Assembly (NCBI GenBank): GCA_947493335.1
Contig: CANLQO010000006.1
Span: forward strand, 1 to 64,000
Source of the DNA: an uncultured Paracoccaceae bacterium
Lineage (GTDB): Bacteria; Pseudomonadota; Alphaproteobacteria; Rhodobacterales; Rhodobacteraceae
Length of the DNA: 64,000 nucleotides
Direction of reading: 5' to 3'
Numbering within the stretch: the first letter of the stretch is position 1; each line of letters opens with the position of its first letter. Both the position numbers and the translations under genes were made by a program. Positions 25,959 to 34,238 of the stretch are shown here, in pieces. The notes beneath the pieces are model-generated. The model made no database searches. It saw only the letters and a program-made list of their open reading frames with translations, and was not told where the DNA came from.

Positions 25959-26111
25959 CTAGTCGGTATCTTTTTCGCGATCTGACCCCTGATCTTTTGG
26001 TTTTATTGACTTTTTCGCGTCACTCTTGGACGGAAAAAGAAATAGCTTTAACTGCGCAATTTGTCCGCGCGTCAGCTCGGACAGCTGTCGTAGAATATCC
26101 CTATCGGCCAT
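25959..26111 (-). CDS. Possible 50-residue small protein divergent from luxR
   Basis: A 51-codon ORF starting ATG at 26111 with a perfect AAGGAG seven bases upstream. The product begins MADRDILRQLSELTRGQIAQ, continues LKLFLFPSKSD and ends in a highly charged Lys/Asp/Glu tail. It would be a soluble helical peptide. A candidate promoter reads TTGCCT (26159-26164 complement), 16 bases, TAAATT (26137-26142 complement). It shares the upstream region with luxR and is convergent with rplQ. Not recognised; a regulator or modulator of the quorum-sensing pair is only a guess. Confidence 0.5.
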   Translation of the reverse strand: MADRDILRQLSELTRGQIAQLKLFLFPSKSDAKKSIKPKDQGSDREKDTD

Positions 26112-26179
26112 GTCGCGGCTCCTTGCTGATTGGCGCAATTTACGGTTGACGACATCACAGGCAACTTGTCTAAAAAGAT

Positions 26180-26791
26180 ATGTCCATTCAGTCTGTTATA
26201 GAATTTCATACCCGCAAACTCTCCTATTGCGCGCCGGATGGGTTTTTCTTTGCGCTGCATATTCGGTTCGCTTTGCCGCTTCTGCACCATCAGACCTATC
26301 CGGAAGGCTGGATCAATCTTTATACAGAGCAGGCATTTGCTTTGCGCGACCCGATCATCGCCTGGGGCTTTGGCCAGGAAGGCACGGCGCGGTGGTCGGA
26401 AATCGGCATTCCGGATCCGTTTGATATTCTGGGACAGGCTAAGCAATTCGATATGAATTACGGTTTCGCGGTCTCAACAGGTCCGATCAATTCCCGCTCG
26501 ATCGCGTCAGCCTCGCGGCCTGACCGCGAATTCACCGAAGACGAGATGCTGGAGTTCAGCAAGATCATTCAGCAACTCCATGTTGCGACTGAACCGCCCA
26601 AGTCACTGACGGACGCGCAGGTGGCGGCCTTGCGTTTGATCGCCGACGGTGACCGGCATGCCGCTGCGGCAGCCAAGTTGGGGATCTCTGAAAGTGCCCT
26701 AAAGGCAAGACTGTCTGCCGCGCGCAATTCGCTTCTGGCACGCACCACGGCAGAGGCAATCCAAAGAGCACGCGACTACCGTCTGCTTTGA
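26180..26791 (+). CDS. LuxR-family quorum-sensing regulator
   Basis: A 203-residue LuxR-type protein. In the autoinducer-binding domain W44, Y48, D57 and P58 (WINLYTEQAFALRDPIIAWG) have the spacing of the acyl-homoserine-lactone pocket, with W62 nearby. The DNA-binding part is SLTDAQVAALRLIADG, then AAAAAKLGISESALKARLSA. It is shorter than typical (about 240) and the helix-turn-helix lacks the usual VKxHL valine. There is no clear ribosome-binding site and a TTGACG-17-TCTAAA promoter ends just before the ATG, so the mRNA may be nearly leaderless. It is 68 bases ahead of luxI. Confidence 0.85.
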   Translation: MSIQSVIEFHTRKLSYCAPDGFFFALHIRFALPLLHHQTYPEGWINLYTEQAFALRDPIIAWGFGQEGTARWSEIGIPDPFDILGQAKQFDMNYGFAVSTGPINSRSIASASRPDREFTEDEMLEFSKIIQQLHVATEPPKSLTDAQVAALRLIADGDRHAAAAAKLGISESALKARLSAARNSLLARTTAEAIQRARDYRLL

Positions 26792-26813
26792 AAGCATTCC
26801 TTATTTCAGCCGG

Positions 26814-26842
26814 TTAGTTTAACAAATTAGGTACGTTAACTA
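26814..26842. promoter_or_regulatory. Candidate lux-box-like site before luxI
   Basis: TTAGTTTAAC (26814-26823) and GTTAACTA (26835-26842) form an imperfect inverted repeat in the luxR-luxI gap, 18 bases ahead of the luxI start. It does not match the Vibrio lux-box consensus, but position and symmetry fit a LuxR operator. TTAAC elements might alternatively be CtrA half sites. Confidence 0.35.
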
Positions 26843-26859
26843 CTCACCGGAGAAGCCCT

Positions 26860-27450
26860 ATGCAGGCCACCACACTCTCTTTTGCGAACATCCACAACCA
26901 TGGCGAGTTGTTCGCAAATGTACTTCGCGCCAGGCGCGAATCTTTTATTGTTAAGAACAAATGGGATCTGCCCCAGACGATGGGGATGGAATACGACCAA
27001 TACGACACGCCACAATCCCGATGGCTTGCCGTGCATGATGAAACGGGGCGCGTGCTTGCGGGGGTCCGCCTGACGCCAACGACAGCGCAATGCGGAATCT
27101 ATTCCTACATGATCAAGGACGCACAGAACGGGTTACTCAACTCGATCCCCGAAGACCTGTTGTTTGAGCAAGCGCCAGTCGACGAAGCCACATGGGAGGT
27201 CACCCGGGGGTTCGTGGCCAACGATATCCCAACCAGCATTCGACGCAAGGTTCATTTGCGGCTTGTTCATCAGATGCTGCGGACGAGCCGCGAAGAGGGG
27301 ATCGGTCGGTTGCTTGCACTCTTGCCATCCAACTGGAGCCGGTGGAGCGCGCGTTGTCAGCTTGAAATGAAGGCTGCAGGGCGCAATATGAACATGGGCG
27401 GCATTGATTATCAGGCTGTCTGGATCGACTTTTCCACTCAGTTGCACTGA
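26860..27450 (+). CDS. luxI: Acyl-homoserine-lactone synthase (LuxI family)
   Basis: A 196-residue LuxI-type enzyme that makes an N-acyl-homoserine lactone from S-adenosylmethionine and an acyl carrier. The invariant residues stand at the family numbering: R25, F29, W35, E44, D46, D49 and R70 (RARRESFIVKNKWDLP, GMEYDQYD, GVRLTPT). WEVTRGFV supplies the later Glu and Arg. The acyl chain length cannot be told. GGAGAAG precedes the ATG. With the luxR gene just upstream it forms a complete quorum-sensing circuit. Confidence 0.9.
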   Translation: MQATTLSFANIHNHGELFANVLRARRESFIVKNKWDLPQTMGMEYDQYDTPQSRWLAVHDETGRVLAGVRLTPTTAQCGIYSYMIKDAQNGLLNSIPEDLLFEQAPVDEATWEVTRGFVANDIPTSIRRKVHLRLVHQMLRTSREEGIGRLLALLPSNWSRWSARCQLEMKAAGRNMNMGGIDYQAVWIDFSTQLH

Positions 27451-27489
27451 TGCTTTGCCAAGCACCCGACAGGGGCTTAGAACCCGGCT

Positions 27490-28809
27490 ATGGCCGATCT
27501 GTTCAATGCCTCACCACCCGAAACACCACCCAGCGGTCCGCGACCGCTGGCCGACCGCTTACGGCCTGCAAGGTTGGCGGATGTTATCGGGCAGGAACAG
27601 GTGCTTGGCGCAGATGCGCCTTTGGGCGCGATGCTCGCCGCCGGATCGCTGTCCTCACTTATCCTGTGGGGGCCGCCCGGCGTCGGCAAGACGACCATCG
27701 CCCGGTTGCTCGCCGCTGAGACGGATCTTCACTTTGTCCAGATCAGCGCGATCTTTACCGGTGTCCCGGACCTGCGAAAAGTCTTTGAGGCGGCCAAGAT
27801 GCGGCGCGCCAACGGCAAGGGCACGCTCTTGTTTGTCGATGAGATCCACCGCTTCAACAAGGCGCAGCAGGATGGCTTTCTGCCCCATATGGAGGACGGA
27901 ACGATTCTCTTGGTGGGGGCCACAACAGAGAATCCAAGCTTTGAATTGAACGCGGCTGTCCTGTCGCGGGCGCAGGTGCTTGTGCTCAATCGGCTGAAAT
28001 CCGCCGATCTGGAAGGACTAGCAGAGCGCGCCGAATCCGAGTTGGGGCGTGATCTGCCGCTGGATGCAGGCGCGCGCGCTGCATTGATCGAAATGGCAGA
28101 CGGTGACGGTCGCGCGCTCTTGAACCTGATCGAGCAGGTGACGGCCTGGACCGATGACAAGGTCTTGACGACCGAGACGCTTGCGTCCCGCCTGATGAAA
28201 CGGGCAACGAAATACGACAAGTCGGGTGATGAGCATTACAACCTGATCAGCGCTCTGCACAAATCCGTGCGCGGCTCTGATCCTGATGCGGCACTTTACT
28301 GGTTTGCCCGGATGCTGAAAGGCGGCGAAGATCCCCGCTATCTGGCCCGCCGCATCACCCGCATGGCGGTCGAGGATATCGCGCTTGCCGACCCGCAGGC
28401 GCATCGGGTCTGTCTGGATGCCTGGGAGACCTATGAACGTCTTGGCAGCCCGGAGGGTGAGTTGGCCCTTGCGCAGGCTGTGGTCTACCTTTCGCTCGCG
28501 CCGAAATCCAACGCGACCTATGTCGCCTACAAGGCTGCGATGAAGGCGGCAGACGCATTCGGATCAGAACCGCCGCCGAAACACATCCTGAATGCGCCAA
28601 CGGCATTGATGAAGGATCAGGGCTATGGCGACGGCTATGCCTACGATCATGACGCCGAGGATGGGTTTTCCGGCCAGAATTACTTTCCCGATACCATGCC
28701 GCGCGCGGCCTACTATCAACCCGTCGACCGCGGGTTTGAGAGAGATCTGAAGAAACGCACCGCCTATTTCGCCGGTTTGCGCGACAAGCGGAATGCGGGC
28801 AAGAATTGA
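27490..28809 (+). CDS. rarA: Replication-associated recombination protein A
   Basis: RarA (MgsA), 439 residues, an AAA+ ATPase acting at stalled replication forks. Walker A is LWGPPGVGKTTIARLL (about 58-73), Walker B is LLFVDEIHRFNKAQQDGFLP, sensor 1 is GATTENPSFELN, and the C-terminal tetramerisation part includes GDEHYNLISALHKSVRGSDP and YQPVDRGFERDLKKR. The N terminus MADLFNASPP resembles the part that binds SSB in the family. It begins 40 bases after luxI and is followed by crcB. Confidence 0.95.
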   Translation: MADLFNASPPETPPSGPRPLADRLRPARLADVIGQEQVLGADAPLGAMLAAGSLSSLILWGPPGVGKTTIARLLAAETDLHFVQISAIFTGVPDLRKVFEAAKMRRANGKGTLLFVDEIHRFNKAQQDGFLPHMEDGTILLVGATTENPSFELNAAVLSRAQVLVLNRLKSADLEGLAERAESELGRDLPLDAGARAALIEMADGDGRALLNLIEQVTAWTDDKVLTTETLASRLMKRATKYDKSGDEHYNLISALHKSVRGSDPDAALYWFARMLKGGEDPRYLARRITRMAVEDIALADPQAHRVCLDAWETYERLGSPEGELALAQAVVYLSLAPKSNATYVAYKAAMKAADAFGSEPPPKHILNAPTALMKDQGYGDGYAYDHDAEDGFSGQNYFPDTMPRAAYYQPVDRGFERDLKKRTAYFAGLRDKRNAGKN

Positions 28810-28841
28810 CATCCCGCCCGCTTGGGGCCAAGGGGTGCCCC

Positions 28842-29219
28842 ATGTTCACAACGCTTCTACAGGTTGCCCTTGGCGGGGCCATTGGATCTGCGCTGCGCTT
28901 TAGCAGCGGGGTTGTCATCCTGCGTATGTGGCAGGGCAGTTTCCCCGTGGCGATCCTGTCGGTCAATGTGGTGGGTTCATTTCTGATGGGGCTTTTTGTG
29001 GTCTGGTCGTTTCAGCGTGGTCTGACCCATTTGAACCCATTTGTGATGACCGGTGTCTTGGGCGGCTTCACCACGTTTTCCGCCTTTTCACTTGAGGCCT
29101 ACACGTTATTCGAAAAGGGGCAGGTCGGGGCGGCGGGTCTTTACGTGGCCGCCTCGGTCCTGTTGTCCCTCCTCGGATTGATCTTGGGTGTGATGATCGC
29201 AAGGGGGCTTTGGGCATGA
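28842..29219 (+). CDS. crcB: Fluoride ion channel CrcB (Fluc)
   Basis: A 125-residue four-helix membrane protein that exports fluoride as a dual-topology dimer. Signatures are GGAIGSALRF, SVNVVGSFLMGL (pore asparagine) and TGVLGGFTTFSAFS (phenylalanine box and the sodium-site region). Start at 28842 gives the family N terminus. There is no space for a fluoride riboswitch because rarA ends 32 bases earlier. It overlaps the pseudouridine synthase gene by 4 bases. Confidence 0.93.
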   Translation: MFTTLLQVALGGAIGSALRFSSGVVILRMWQGSFPVAILSVNVVGSFLMGLFVVWSFQRGLTHLNPFVMTGVLGGFTTFSAFSLEAYTLFEKGQVGAAGLYVAASVLLSLLGLILGVMIARGLWA

Positions 29220-30268
29220 GTGGCGTGCAGACACGGGTGATCGGTGCCGATGATGGTGACCAGCGACTTGACCGCTACCTGCGGCGGCTCTTCCCGCATC
29301 TGACCCAGGGCCGGATCGAAAAGATGTGCCGCAAGGGTGAGCTTCGCGTCGATGGTGGCCGGGTGAAAACCAGCACACGGCTGGAAACCGGCCAGACCCT
29401 TCGCATCCCGCCTTTGCCGTCAGAGACCGAGGTCGAGGCGCAGCGCGCCTTGCAGAAACACGGCGTCACCAAGGCGGATGCCAAGCTGATCCAATCCTGC
29501 GTGATCTACCGTGATGAGCATATCATCGCGATCAACAAGCCTGCCGGTCTCGCGACGCAAGGCGGCTCCAAGACCACGCGCCACGTGGATGGCATGGCCG
29601 AGGCGCTGACCTTTGACATGGATGAAAAGCCGCGATTGGTGCACCGGCTGGATAAGGACACATCCGGTGTGCTGCTTTTGGCGCGGACCCGGTTGATGGC
29701 CAAAAAGCTGACCGAGAACCTCAAGCATCACGCCACGCGCAAGATCTATTGGGCCGCGGTCGCCGGCGTGCCTCATCCCCGTGCGGGCACGATCAAATAC
29801 GGGTTGGTCAAGGCGCCGGGTCACGGGCGCGGCGGCGAGAATGAAAAGATGCGCTGCGTGCATCCCCGCGACGTAGACACAACCGAAGGCGCCAAGCGGG
29901 CGACATCGGACTACGCAGTAATGGACAAACTGGCCAGCCGCGCGGCCTGGGTGGCACTGGTGCCGATCACAGGGCGGACCCATCAGTTGCGCGCGCATAT
30001 GGCCGAGATCGGGCATCCGATCATCGGGGATGGCAAATACGGCGGGTCGTCTCAGGAAAACCTTGGCGATGGCTGGGGTGCCGGTATGGGTGAAGAGATT
30101 GGTCGAAAGATGCATCTGCACGCCCGTTCGTTGACGATTGAGCATCCCGCCACCGGGGCAACGCTGCATCTGACCGCGCCCTTGCCCGATCACATGACGC
30201 ACACATGGGATTTTGTCGGCTGGCATGTCAGCCACGCGCCGGTTGATCCTTTCAACATGCCCGAATGA
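29216..30268 (+). CDS. rluC: RluC/RluD-family 23S rRNA pseudouridine synthase
   Basis: A 350-residue pseudouridine synthase. An S4 RNA-binding domain comes first (DQRLDRYLRRLFPHLTQGRI). The catalytic motif HRLDKDTSGVLLLARTRLMA holds the nucleophilic aspartate. ALVPITGRTHQLRAHMAEIG is the conserved uridine-binding part. RluC-type enzymes modify U955, U2504 and U2580; RluC and RluD cannot be separated safely by reading. Starts within the crcB stop (ATGA), and its stop overlaps the next gene, so this is one operon. Confidence 0.88.
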   Translation: MSGVQTRVIGADDGDQRLDRYLRRLFPHLTQGRIEKMCRKGELRVDGGRVKTSTRLETGQTLRIPPLPSETEVEAQRALQKHGVTKADAKLIQSCVIYRDEHIIAINKPAGLATQGGSKTTRHVDGMAEALTFDMDEKPRLVHRLDKDTSGVLLLARTRLMAKKLTENLKHHATRKIYWAAVAGVPHPRAGTIKYGLVKAPGHGRGGENEKMRCVHPRDVDTTEGAKRATSDYAVMDKLASRAAWVALVPITGRTHQLRAHMAEIGHPIIGDGKYGGSSQENLGDGWGAGMGEEIGRKMHLHARSLTIEHPATGATLHLTAPLPDHMTHTWDFVGWHVSHAPVDPFNMPE

Positions 30269-30930
30269 CCGAACTGCGGCTGGTCATATTCGACGTGGAC
30301 GGCACCCTTGTGGACAGTCAGGACATGATCTTTGCGGCATTTGAATTCGCCTATGAAGGGCAGGGGCTGGCGGTGCCAGACCGCGCCTACGCGCTGAGCT
30401 TCGTGGGCATGTCGCTCGATCTGATCTTTCCACAGCTGTCGCCAGAGTTGGATGAGGCGACCCATGCCAAGCTGATCCAGGGCTACCGTGATGCCTATTT
30501 TCACATCCGCGAAACGCGGGGCAGTAATGCCACTTCGCCTTTCTTTCCCGGTGCACGAAAAGCGCTGGAAGACTTGCGGGCGCAGGATTGGACCTTGATG
30601 GCTGTCGCCACCGGCAAATCCAAACGCGGGCTTGATAAGCTGATCGCGGGTCACGGGCTGGAAGGGTACTTCATCAGCGAACAGACCGCCGATCACCATC
30701 CCTCCAAGCCGCATCCGTCGATGATCCTTGCGGCCATGGCCGATGCTGGCGTCAGTGCCGACCGCGCGGTGATGGTGGGTGACACGTCTTATGACATTGA
30801 TATGGCCCGTGCCGCTGGTGTTGCGTCTATCGGTGTCAGCTGGGGCTATCACAAAACCGACACGCTGAAAGCTGACCGGATGATTGATGACTTTGCCGAC
30901 CTGATCAAAACCGTGGATGAATTGATATGA
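30265..30930 (+). CDS. HAD-family phosphatase (phosphoglycolate-phosphatase-like)
   Basis: A 221-residue HAD-IA hydrolase. Motif I is LVIFDVDGTLVDS with the nucleophile D10 and acid D12; motif II is AVATGKSKRG; motif III/IV is KPHPSMIL and VMVGDTSYDIDMARAAGV. The cap domain is the small helical C1 type. Phosphoglycolate phosphatase is the nearest named activity, but substrates in this family vary. It overlaps both neighbours by 4 bases. Confidence 0.88.
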   Translation: MTELRLVIFDVDGTLVDSQDMIFAAFEFAYEGQGLAVPDRAYALSFVGMSLDLIFPQLSPELDEATHAKLIQGYRDAYFHIRETRGSNATSPFFPGARKALEDLRAQDWTLMAVATGKSKRGLDKLIAGHGLEGYFISEQTADHHPSKPHPSMILAAMADAGVSADRAVMVGDTSYDIDMARAAGVASIGVSWGYHKTDTLKADRMIDDFADLIKTVDELI

Positions 30931-31637
30931 GCGACTGGGCGGCCAAACGCTTTTGGGACGTTGCCAGCATCGTGTCGGCCGATGACGGGTTCACGGTGCA
31001 TCTGGACAGTCGCCCGCTGCGGACGCCGGGCAAATCCGCATTGATCGTGCCGACGCAGGCCATGGCCGCCGGTATCGCGGCGGAGTGGGATGCGCAAACG
31101 GGCAAGATTGATCCGAACACGATGCCGATCACCCGTGCTGCGAATTCAGCGATTGAAAAGGTTGCGCCACAAAAGGATGCGGTCGTGGCCGAACTGGCGG
31201 GCTACGGCAAAAGCGATCTGATCTGCTATCGGGCCACAGGCCCCGATGCCCTGATCGCGCAGCAGGCCGAGGCTTGGGACCCATGGCTGGCATGGGCCGC
31301 AAATGCACTTGATGCACCGCTGGTCACCACCCAGGGTGTGATGCCGGTTTTGCAGCCCGAAGCATCCGTTGCGCGGCTTCGTACCGAAGTGGCCAACCTT
31401 GACCATTTTCAACTTGCGGGCTTTCACGACCTCGTGGCGATCTCTGGCTCTTTGGTGCTGTCTTTGGCCGTGACGTCTGGCAAGCTGGCGGCGTCCGAGG
31501 CGTGGAAACTCAGCCGCGTGGACGAGCTTTGGCAGATCGCGCAATGGGGCGAGGATGAAGAGGCAACGGCCCATGCCGCGCTCAAAGAAGAGGGGTTTCT
31601 GAACGCTGCCCGATTCTTTGAATTGTGCGTGACGTAG
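30927..31637 (+). CDS. ATP12-family F1-ATPase assembly chaperone
   Basis: A 236-residue homologue of mitochondrial Atp12p, which binds the F1 alpha subunit during ATP synthase assembly. Family features: AAKRFWDVASIVSADDGFTV, LDSRPLRTPGKSALIVPTQA, DPNTMPITRAANSAIEKVAP and DLICYRATGPDALIAQQAEA. Found in alphaproteobacteria, in line with mitochondrial ancestry. It starts in the HAD gene stop (ATGA) and ends the operon begun at rarA or crcB. Confidence 0.92.
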   Translation: MSDWAAKRFWDVASIVSADDGFTVHLDSRPLRTPGKSALIVPTQAMAAGIAAEWDAQTGKIDPNTMPITRAANSAIEKVAPQKDAVVAELAGYGKSDLICYRATGPDALIAQQAEAWDPWLAWAANALDAPLVTTQGVMPVLQPEASVARLRTEVANLDHFQLAGFHDLVAISGSLVLSLAVTSGKLAASEAWKLSRVDELWQIAQWGEDEEATAHAALKEEGFLNAARFFELCVT

Positions 31638-31675
31638 CGGCACGACGCGTCTTGAATGAACAATCATGGTGAATC

Positions 31676-31688
31676 TTAACTTTTGTGA
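31676..31688. repeat. TTAACTTTTGTGA element upstream of bztA
   Basis: A 13-base sequence that recurs exactly at 36412-36424, so that copies stand before and after the bzt operon. After one mismatch, CA also agrees. It may be a regulator site linked to the TTAAC elements seen at other starts here. Confidence 0.35.
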
Positions 31689-31848
31689 CCATTTAGGTCC
31701 GGTTTGATCCAGTCACGCCCTTGACCTTCGGTGATCGTTTAATCCATCCTCCGCCCACTGGGGATCACTCTCCCCATTCGCAACGTTTGCCCGCAAAGGG
31801 CGACATCAACTGTCCCCGCCCGGGGCAGAAACTCAGGAAGAGGTAAAA

Positions 31849-32868
31849 ATGAAAAAAACCGTATTCTTCGGCGCGCTGGCTGTTGCTGGTCTGTCCGCAG
31901 CTGCTGCGGCCGCTGGCACACTTGACGACGTCAAGGCCCGCGGCACACTCAACTGTGGTGTGACCACCGGTCTCGTCGGCTTTGCCGCGCCCGACGCCAA
32001 TGGCGTTTGGGAAGGCTTCGACGTCGGCGTCTGCCGCGCTGTTGCCGCTGCCGTGTTGGGAGACGCGACAGCAGTTGAGTTCATCCCGACAACCGGCAAG
32101 ACCCGCTTCACAGCGCTTGCTTCGGGTGAGATCGACATGCTGGCCCGTAACACCACATGGACATTCAGCCGTGACGTTGACCTGAAGTTCGAATTCGTCG
32201 GCATCAACTACTACGACGGTCAGGGCTTCCTTGCGCCAAAAGCATTGGGCGTGACATCGGCCAAAGACCTCGACGGTGCGACCGTCTGCGTGCAGACAGG
32301 CACCACAACAGAGCTGAACCTGGCGGACTTCTTCCGTTCCAACAACATCTCTTACGAGCCTGTGCCGATTGAAACCAACGCTGAAGGTCAGCAGCAGTAC
32401 CTTGCCGGTGCCTGCGACACCTACACAACTGACGCATCCGGTCTGGCTGCGACACGTGCAACGTTCGAGAACCCTGGCGACCACGTTCTGCTGCCAGAGA
32501 TCATCTCCAAAGAGCCACTTGGCCCGCTTGTTCGCCACGGCGACAACGACTGGGGTGATGTGGTCCGTTGGACACTGAACGCACTGATCACAGCTGAAGA
32601 GCTGGGCGTGACATCTGCCAACATCGAAGAGCTGGCAGCAGCACCAACCAACAACCCAGAAATCAACCGTCTGCTGGGCACCGCTGGTGAACTGGGCGGT
32701 ATGCTGGGTCTGGAGCCAAACTGGGCCATGATGGCTATCAAGGCTGGCGGCAACTACGGTGAGCTGTTTGAAAAGAACATCGGTGAGAACACACCGATTG
32801 GTCTGGCACGTGGCCTGAACGCCATGTGGACCGAAGGCGGCCTGATCTACAGCCCTCCTTTCCGCTAA
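31849..32868 (+). CDS. bztA: Glutamate/aspartate-type ABC transporter binding protein
   Basis: BztA/AapJ, 339 residues, the periplasmic solute-binding protein for acidic and amide amino acids. The signal peptide MKKTVFFGALAVAGLSAAAA is cut near AAAAG. The mature part has VKARGTLNCGVTTGLVGFAA, WEGFDVGVCRAVAAAVLGDA and the family signature around ARNTTWTFSRDVDL. A strong GGAAGAGG precedes the ATG. First gene of bztABCD; a GAAA-capped hairpin after it should make it more abundant than the permeases. No clear promoter is visible upstream. Confidence 0.95.
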   Translation: MKKTVFFGALAVAGLSAAAAAAGTLDDVKARGTLNCGVTTGLVGFAAPDANGVWEGFDVGVCRAVAAAVLGDATAVEFIPTTGKTRFTALASGEIDMLARNTTWTFSRDVDLKFEFVGINYYDGQGFLAPKALGVTSAKDLDGATVCVQTGTTTELNLADFFRSNNISYEPVPIETNAEGQQQYLAGACDTYTTDASGLAATRATFENPGDHVLLPEIISKEPLGPLVRHGDNDWGDVVRWTLNALITAEELGVTSANIEELAAAPTNNPEINRLLGTAGELGGMLGLEPNWAMMAIKAGGNYGELFEKNIGENTPIGLARGLNAMWTEGGLIYSPPFR

Positions 32869-32884
32869 GACCGGATCAAACAAC

Positions 32885-32912
32885 AAAGGGCGCGGCGAAA
32901 GCCGCGCCCTTT
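32885..32912 (+). terminator. Attenuating hairpin between bztA and bztB
   Basis: AAAGGGCGCGGC (32885-32896) pairs perfectly with GCCGCGCCCTTT (32901-32912) around a GAAA tetraloop. Such hairpins after binding-protein genes stabilise the upstream mRNA and reduce read-through. Confidence 0.75.
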
Positions 32913-32998
32913 CGCCAACAGCCAAAAGATTTTCCGATCACATAGCAGACGGCCGACAAAAGAGCCGCTGACCGGATCGGACCAGTGGGGAAAATATT

Positions 32999-34237
32999 AT
33001 GAGTGCGATCACAGACCCGCCGCAGGGGTCCTTCAGCCTTTCGATGCTCATCAACGATACGCGCTATCGTTCTTACACATTCCAAGCCTTGGCCGCCATT
33101 GTTCTGGCGCTTTGTCTGGGGTTCTTCTACCTCAACGTCAGCACCAATCTGGCCGCTGCCGGTTTGAACATTTCCTATGATTTCCTTGGTTCGCCCGCCG
33201 GTTACGACATCAACCAGCGCCTGATCGAGTACGATAGCCAATCCACCAACGCCCGCGCGGCAGTGGTTGGTGTTCTCAACACACTGCTTGTGGCCTTTCT
33301 GGCCTGCGTGACGGCGACCGTTTTCGGTGTGCTGGCCGGTGTGCTGCGGCTATCGAACAACTGGCTCGTCAGTAAGCTGATGGCCTTTTATGTTGAGATC
33401 TTTCGCAACATCCCCGTCCTGATCTGGATCCTGATCATCTTTACGATCATGATCGCTGTTTTGCCCGGGCCGCGGGCGTTTCGCGGCGATGAACCAGAAG
33501 CCTCGATGCTCTTTGATCTTGTCGCGTTCACAAATCGCGGCGTTTACACGCCCGGTCCTTACTTTACCCGTGGGCTTGGCGCCGAAGGCAATGGCGGCAT
33601 CAACTGGTTGATTGTGATCGGCGTGCTGGTCGCGTCGTTCTTTGCCACGCGGATGGTGACCTCAAAAGCGAATGCGACCCAAGAGGCGACGGGTGTTCGC
33701 CCCAACACCCTATGGACGAACCTTGCGATCTGGTTCCTGCCTGTGATCGCGGTCCTTTTTGCGCTTGGCCTCAAGTGGGACATCCCAGAGCTCAAGGGCT
33801 TCAACTTTGCCGGTGGCATCAAGGTCGGCGGCCCGCTGATCGCCCTTTGGTTTGCGCTTTCGATCTACACCGGTGCCTTCATTGCGGAAAACGTCCGCGC
33901 CGGTATTCAGGCCGTGTCCAAAGGCCAGACCGAAGCGGCTGGTGCGCTGGGCCTGCGTCCGGGCCGGATCATGAGCCTTGTGGTGCTGCCGCAGGCGCTG
34001 CGGGTGATTATCCCGCCGCTGATCTCGCAGTACCTCAATATCACCAAGAACTCTTCTCTGGCGATTGCCGTAGGCTACGCAGACATCACCGCGACACTGG
34101 GCGGCATCACGCTGAACCAGACCGGTCGTGCGATCGAATGCGTGCTTTTGCTGATGCTCTTCTACCTCACGATCTCGCTTCTGATCTCGACGTTCATGAA
34201 CATCTACAACAATTCTGTGAAGTTGAAGGAGCGGTAA
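32999..34237 (+). CDS. bztB: Amino-acid ABC transporter permease BztB
   Basis: BztB/AapQ, 412 residues, an inner-membrane permease of the HAAT family with about eight membrane segments and a long insert between early helices, typical of Bzt/Aap. The EAA loop that meets the ATPase is EAAGALGLRPGRIMSLVVLP (about 311-330). The start at 32999 has only a weak ribosome site. One base separates it from bztC. Confidence 0.94.
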   Translation: MSAITDPPQGSFSLSMLINDTRYRSYTFQALAAIVLALCLGFFYLNVSTNLAAAGLNISYDFLGSPAGYDINQRLIEYDSQSTNARAAVVGVLNTLLVAFLACVTATVFGVLAGVLRLSNNWLVSKLMAFYVEIFRNIPVLIWILIIFTIMIAVLPGPRAFRGDEPEASMLFDLVAFTNRGVYTPGPYFTRGLGAEGNGGINWLIVIGVLVASFFATRMVTSKANATQEATGVRPNTLWTNLAIWFLPVIAVLFALGLKWDIPELKGFNFAGGIKVGGPLIALWFALSIYTGAFIAENVRAGIQAVSKGQTEAAGALGLRPGRIMSLVVLPQALRVIIPPLISQYLNITKNSSLAIAVGYADITATLGGITLNQTGRAIECVLLLMLFYLTISLLISTFMNIYNNSVKLKER

Positions 34238-34238
34238 T

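Noticed and set aside
28810..28841. Fluoride riboswitch before crcB
   Set aside because: Only 32 bases separate rarA and crcB, too short for the riboswitch.
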